A stretch of DNA of 64,000 nt from Rhynochetos jubatus (lineage: Eukaryota > Chordata > Aves > Eurypygiformes > Rhynochetidae): NCBI GenBank assembly GCA_027574665.1, contig CM050665.1, positions 248,001 through 312,000 of the forward strand, in the 5' to 3' direction. This document shows, in pieces, positions 59,721 through 64,000 of the stretch. Positions within the stretch are counted from its first letter, which is position 1; every line of letters starts with the position of its first letter. The notes under the pieces are model-generated. The model saw nothing but the letters and a program-made list of their open reading frames with translations. It was not told the DNA's origin and did no database searches. A program made the translations under genes and the position numbers.

Positions 59721-60956
59721 CCCTAACCCTAACCCTAACCCTAGAAGTTGCCGACCGCGGTTTTCGGCCACGGCCCCCCCGGGTTCTGGCTAGGAAAGCT
59801 GGGGAAGGAGCCATGTCGGTACAGTGTCGTGCTCCTCTTGGCAGGCCTTTGCAATCCCAATTATCCCTGGAGCTGTGGGCTTTCTGGTTCTCCGGACCCT
59901 AACCCTAACCCTAACCCTAGAAGTTGCCGACCGCGGTTTCCGGCCACGGCCCCCCCTGGGTTCTGGCTAGGAAAGCAGGGGAAGGAGCCATGTCTGTGCA
60001 GTGTCGTGCTCCTCTTGGCAGGCCTTTGCAATCCCAATTATCCCTGGAGCTGTGGGCTTTCTGGTTCTCCGGACCCTAACCCTAACCCTAACTCTAGAAG
60101 TTGCCGACCGCGGTTTCCGGCCACGGCCCCCCCTGGGTTCTGGCTAGGAAAGCTGGGGAAGGAGCCATGTCTGTGCAGTGTCGTGCTCCTCTTGGCAGGC
60201 CTTTGCAATCCCAATTATCCCTGGAGCTGTGGGCTTTCTGGTTCTCCGGACCCTAACCCTAACCCTAACCCTAGAAGTTGCCGACCGCGGTTTCCGGCCA
60301 CGGCCCCCCCGGGGTTCTGGCTAGGAAAGCAGGGGAAGGAGCCATGTCGGTGCAGTGTCGTGCTCCTCTTGGCAGGCCTTTGCAATCCCAATTATCCCTG
60401 GAGCTGTGGGCTTTCTGGTTCTCCGGACCCTAACCCTAACCCTAACCCTAGAAGTTGCCGACCGTGGTTTCCGGCCACGACCCCCCCGGGTTCTGGCTAG
60501 GAAAGCAGGGGAAGGAGCCATGTCTGTGAAGTGTCGTGCTCCTCTTGGCAGGCCTTTGCAATCCCAATTATCCCTGGAGCTGTGGGCTTTCTGGTTCTCC
60601 GGACCCTAACCCTAACCCTAACCCTAGAAGTTGCTGACCGCGGTTTCCGGCCATGGCCCCCCCTGGGTTCTTGCTAGGAAAGCTGGGGAAGGAGCCATGT
60701 CTGTGCAGTGTCGTGCTCCTCTTGGCAGGCCTTTGCAATCCCAATTATCCCTGGAGCTGTGGGCTTTCTGGTTCTCCGGACCCTAACCCTAACCCTAACC
60801 CTAGAAGTTGCCGACCGCGGTTTCCGGCCACGGCCCCCCCGGGTTCTGGCTAGGAAAGCTGGGGAAGGAGCCATGTCGGTGCAGTGTCGTGCTCCTCTTG
60901 GCAGGCCTTTGCAATCCCAATTATCCCTGGAGCTGTGGGCTTTCTGGTTCTCCGGA
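59721..60956 (+). repeat. 1,236-bp seven-mer, tandem copy 2
   Basis: Abuts copy 1. Differences include AAAGCAGG for AAATCAGG, CTGTGAAGTG for CTGTGCAGTG near 60,527, and TTTCCGG for TTTTCGG in the last unit, so the copies have begun to diverge or be patched by conversion. Confidence 0.9.
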
Positions 60957-61310
60957 CCCTAACCCTAACCCTAACCCTAGAAGTTGCCGACCGCGGTTTC
61001 CGGCCACGGCCCACCCCGGGTTCTGGCTAGGAAAGCAGGGGAAGGAGCCATGTCTGTGCAGTGTCGTGCTCCTCTTGGCAGGCCTTTGCAATCCCAATTA
61101 TCCCTGGAGCTGTGGGCTTTCTGGTTCTCCGGACCCTAACCCTAACCCTAACCCTAGAAGTTGCCGACCGCGGTTTCCGGCCACGGCCCCCCCTGGGTTC
61201 TGGCTAGGAAAGCAGGGGAAGGAGCCATGTCTGTGCAGTGTCGTGCTCCTCTTGGCAGGCCTTTGCAATCCCAATTATCCCTGGAGCTGTGGGCTATCTG
61301 GTTCTCCGGA

Positions 61311-61340
61311 CCCTAACCCTAACCCTAACCCTAACCCTAG
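61311..61340 (+). repeat. Extended telomeric core (183-bp monomer 18)
   Basis: Haplotype A, followed by the private TTTCCTGCCACGG. Confidence 0.95.
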
Positions 61341-61847
61341 AAGTTGCCGACCGCGGTTTCCTGCCACGGCCCCCCCTGGGTTCTGGCTAGGAAAGCAGGG
61401 GAAGGAGCCATGTCTGTGCAGTGTCGTGCTCCTCTTGGCAGGCCTTTGCAATCCCAATTATCCCTGGAGCTGTGGGCTTTCTGGTTCTCCGGACCCTAAC
61501 CCTAACCCTAACCCTAGAAGTTGCCGACCGTGGATTCCGGCCACGGCCCCCCCTGGGTTCTGGCTAGGAAAGCAGGGGAAGGAGCCATGTCTGTGCAGTG
61601 TCGTGCTCCTCTTGGCAGGCCTTTGCAATCCCAATTATCCCTGGAGCTGTGGGCTTTCTGGTTCTCCGGACCCTAACCCTAACCCTAACCCTAGAAGTTG
61701 CTGACCGCGGTTTCCGGCCACGGCCCCCCCTGGGTTCTGGCTAGGAAAGCTGGGGAAGGAGCCATGTCTGTGCAGTGTCGTGCTCCTCTTGGCAGGCCTT
61801 TGCAATCCCAATTATCCCTGGAGCTGTGGGCTTTCTGGTTCTCCGGA

Positions 61848-61877
61848 CCCTAACCCTAACCCTAACCCTAACCCTAG
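61848..61877 (+). repeat. Extended telomeric core (183-bp monomer 19)
   Basis: Haplotype B, with GGAGAGCAGG in the following spacer. Confidence 0.95.
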
Positions 61878-63620
61878 AAGTTGCCGACCGCGGTTTCCGG
61901 CCACGGCCCCCCCGGGGTTCTGGCTAGGAGAGCAGGGGAAGGAGCCATGTCTGTGCAGTGTCGTGCTCCTCTTGGCAGGCCTTTGCAATCCCAATTATCC
62001 CTGGAGCTGTGGGCTTTCTGGTTCTCCGGACCCTAACCCTAACCCTAACCCTAGAAGTTGCTGACCGCGGTTTCCGGCCACGGCCCCCCCGGGGTTCTGG
62101 CTAGGAAAGCAGGGGAAGGAGCCATGTCGGTGCAGTGTCGTGCTCCTCTTGGCAGGCCTTTGCAATCCCAATTATCCCTGGAGCTGTGGGCTTTCTGGTT
62201 CTCCGGACCCTAACCCTAACCCTAACCCTAGAAGTTGCCGACCGTGGTTTCCGGCCACGACCCCCCTGGGTTCTGGCTACGAAAGCAGGGGAAGGAGCCA
62301 TGTCTGTGAAGTGTCGTGCTCCTCTTGGCAGGCCTTTGCAATCCCAATTATCCCTGGAGCTGTGGGCTTTCTGGTTCTCCGGACCCTAACCCTAACCCTA
62401 ACCCTAGAAGTTGCTGACCGCGGTTTCCGGCCATGGCCCCCCCTGGGTTCTGGCTAGGAAAGCTGGGGAAGGAGCCATGTCTGTGCAGTGTCGTGCTCCT
62501 CTTGGCAGGCCTTTGCAATCCCAATTATCCCTGGAGCTGTGGGCTTTCTGGTTCTCCGGACCCTAACCCTAACCCTAACCCTAGAAGTTGCCGACCGCGG
62601 TTTTCGGCCACGGCCCCCCCGGGTTCTGGCTAGGAAAGCTGGGGATGGAGCCATGTCGGTGCAGTGTCGTGCTCCTCTTGGCAGGCCTTTGCAATCCCAA
62701 TTATCCCTGGAGCTGTGGGCTTTCTGGTTCTCCGGACCCTAACCCTAACCCTAACCCTAGAAGTTGCCGACCGCGGTTTCCGGCCACGGCCCACCCCGGG
62801 TTCTGGCTAGGAAAGCAGGGGAAGGAGCCATGTCTGTGCAGTGTCGTGCTCCTCTTGGCAGGCCTTTGCAATCCCAATTATCCCTGGAGCTGTGGGCTTT
62901 CTGGTTCTCCGGACCCTAACCCTAACCCTAACCTTAGAAGTTGCCGACCGTGGTTTCCGGCCACGGCCCCCCCCGGGTTCTGGCTAGGAAAGCAGGGGAA
63001 GGAGCCATGTCTGTGAAGTGTCGTGCTCCTCTTGGCAGGCCTTTGCAATCCCAATTATCCCTGGAGCTGTGGGCTTTCTGGTTCTCCGGACCCTAACCCT
63101 AACCCTAACCCTAGAAGTTGCTGACCGCGGTTTCCGGCCACGGCCCCCCCTGGGTTCTGGCTAGGAAAGCTGGGGAAGGAGCCATGTCTGTGCAGTGTCG
63201 TGCTCCTCTTGGCAGGCCTTTGCAATCCCAATTATCCCTGGAGCCGTGGGCTTTCTGGTTCTCCGGACCCTAACCCTAACCCTAACCCTAGAAGTTGCCG
63301 ACCGCGGTTTTCGGCCACGGCCCCCCCGGGTTCTGGCTAGGAAAGCTGGGGAAGGAGCCATGTCGGTACAGTGTCGTGCTCCTCTTGGCAGGCCTTTGCA
63401 ATCCCAATTATCCCTGGAGCTGTGGGCTTTCTGGTTCTCCGGACCCTAACCCTAACCCTAACCCTAGAAGTTGCTGACCGCGGTTTCCGGCCACGGCCCC
63501 CCCTGGGTTCTGGCTAGGAAAGCAGGGGAAGGAGCCATGTCTGTGCAGTGTCGTGCTCCTCTTGGCAGGCCTTTGCAATCCCAATTATCCCTGGAGCTGT
63601 GGGCTATCTGGTTCTCCGGA

Positions 63621-63650
63621 CCCTAACCCTAACCCTAACCCTAACCCTAG
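63621..63650 (+). repeat. Extended telomeric core (183-bp monomer 20)
   Basis: Haplotype A, the last extended core before the window end. Confidence 0.95.
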
Positions 63651-63980
63651 AAGTTGCCGACCGCGGTTTCCGGCCACGGCCCCCCCTGGGTTCTGGCTAG
63701 GAAAGCAGGGGAAGGAGCCATGTCTGTGCAGTGTCGTGCTCCTCTTGGCAGGCCTTTGCAATCCCAATTATCCCTGGAGCTGTGGGCTTTCTGGTTCTCC
63801 GGACCCTAAACCTAACCCTAACCCTAGAAGTTGCCGACCGTGGATTCCGGCCACGGCCCCCCCTGGGTTCTGGCTAGGAAAGCAGGGGAAGGAGCCATGT
63901 CTGTGCAGTGTCGTGCTCCTCTTGGCAGGCCTTTGCAATCCCAATTATCCCTGGAGCTGTGGGCTTTCTGGTTCTCCGGA

Positions 63981-64000
63981 CCCTAACCCTAACCCTAACC
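63981..64000 (+). repeat. Partial final monomer (20 bp of core)
   Basis: The window stops inside a telomeric core. Nothing indicates an array boundary, so the satellite almost certainly continues to the right. Confidence 0.9.

Larger units (their letters stand above)
1..64000 (+). repeat. 177-bp compound telomeric satellite array, 361 monomers
   Basis: Seen: an unbroken head-to-tail array with the same 177-bp unit from first to last base, all units in one orientation. Each unit has a core of three CCCTAA plus CCCTAG (monomer positions 1-24) and a spacer (25-177) that starts AAGTTGCCGACCGCGG and ends TTCTGGTTCTCCGGA. Length variants are 183 bp (20 units, an extra hexamer) and 176 bp (35 units, one base lost); with 361 units these account exactly for the phase shift across the window. 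Neighbouring units usually differ at a handful of sites. There is no gene, transposon or unique DNA anywhere, so this entry also covers every gene-free stretch. Known: GC-rich satellites with embedded telomeric hexamers exist in mammals, for example cat FA-SAT (monomer about 480 bp), but I cannot align to it. Inference: subtelomeric or heterochromatic block, probably vertebrate. Confidence 0.97.
50300..64000 (+). repeat. Domain IV: array with C-tract 176-bp haplotype and frequent 183-bp units
   Basis: Sixteen 176-bp monomers have lost one base at the C7-T-G3 tract. Most read CCCCCCCGGGTTC and many sit in a GGTTTTCGGCC background. Twelve of the twenty 183-bp monomers are here. Another private marker is CTGTGAAGTG (near 57,701, 58,231, 60,527, 62,307 and 63,014). 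Local tandem duplications of 897 and 1,236 bp are visible. The window ends inside a core with no change of character. Confidence 0.8.

Noticed and set aside
1-64000. CRISPR-like regular spacing of a short conserved element
   Set aside because: Both the 24-bp core and the 153-bp spacer are conserved between units; a CRISPR array has unique spacers of about 30-40 bp.
1-64000. Trypanosoma brucei 177-bp minichromosome repeat
   Set aside because: The period is the same, but from what I know that repeat is AT-rich and has no telomeric core in every unit; this monomer is about 60% GC.
1-64000. Transposon or retroelement insertions, tRNA or rRNA genes inside the array
   Set aside because: The monomer phase is preserved across the full window with only +6 and -1 changes, leaving no room for an inserted element.

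Overview
The whole 64 kb window is one uninterrupted, head-to-tail satellite array. The monomer is 177 bp (about 60% GC by my count of the consensus). It consists of a 24-bp telomeric core, three CCCTAA hexamers plus one CCCTAG, followed by a 153-bp non-telomeric spacer. I count 361 monomers: about 306 of 177 bp, 20 of 183 bp (one extra hexamer) and 35 of 176 bp (one base lost). These numbers reproduce the observed first-to-last phase exactly (361 x 177 + 120 - 35 = 63,982). The first monomer lacks two bases and the window ends 20 bp into a core. No gene, RNA gene, transposon, CRISPR array or unique-sequence island is visible on either strand.

The TTAGGG-type hexamer fits a vertebrate, but also many other animals, some fungi and trypanosomatids. 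The GC-rich, CpG-decayed monomer with higher-order repeats favours a vertebrate subtelomeric or heterochromatic block. I do not recognise the spacer and name no species. All cores are C-rich on the + strand, the orientation expected at the left end of a conventionally written chromosome, but no pure telomere tract and no array edge are present, so an internal block is not excluded.

The array has regional domains. (I) 1-4.6 kb is plain 177-bp monomers. (II) 4.6-39.4 kb holds all 18 copies of a 176-bp haplotype missing a G in the spacer, abundant CTGGGCAT-type monomers, and nested higher-order repeats (a 1,239-bp seven-mer inside a 3,539-bp twenty-mer, and 3.9-kb repeats). (III) 39.4-50.3 kb has a 1,953-bp eleven-mer tandem pair, a 3,021-bp-spaced repeat, and a rise in 183-bp monomers. 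(IV) 50.3-64 kb has 12 of the 20 183-bp monomers, a second 176-bp haplotype caused by loss at the C-tract, and tandem duplications of 897 and 1,236 bp.

The very long open frames (up to about 1,550 codons) exist because 177 is 59 x 3 and the hexamer has stop-free frames. They are not genes. The points of most interest are the fixed telomeric core, which carries exactly four G-triplets on the minus strand, the tight limit of three or four hexamers, the two independent haplotypes carrying the extra hexamer, the CpG decay at every CpG of the monomer, and the nested duplication history.
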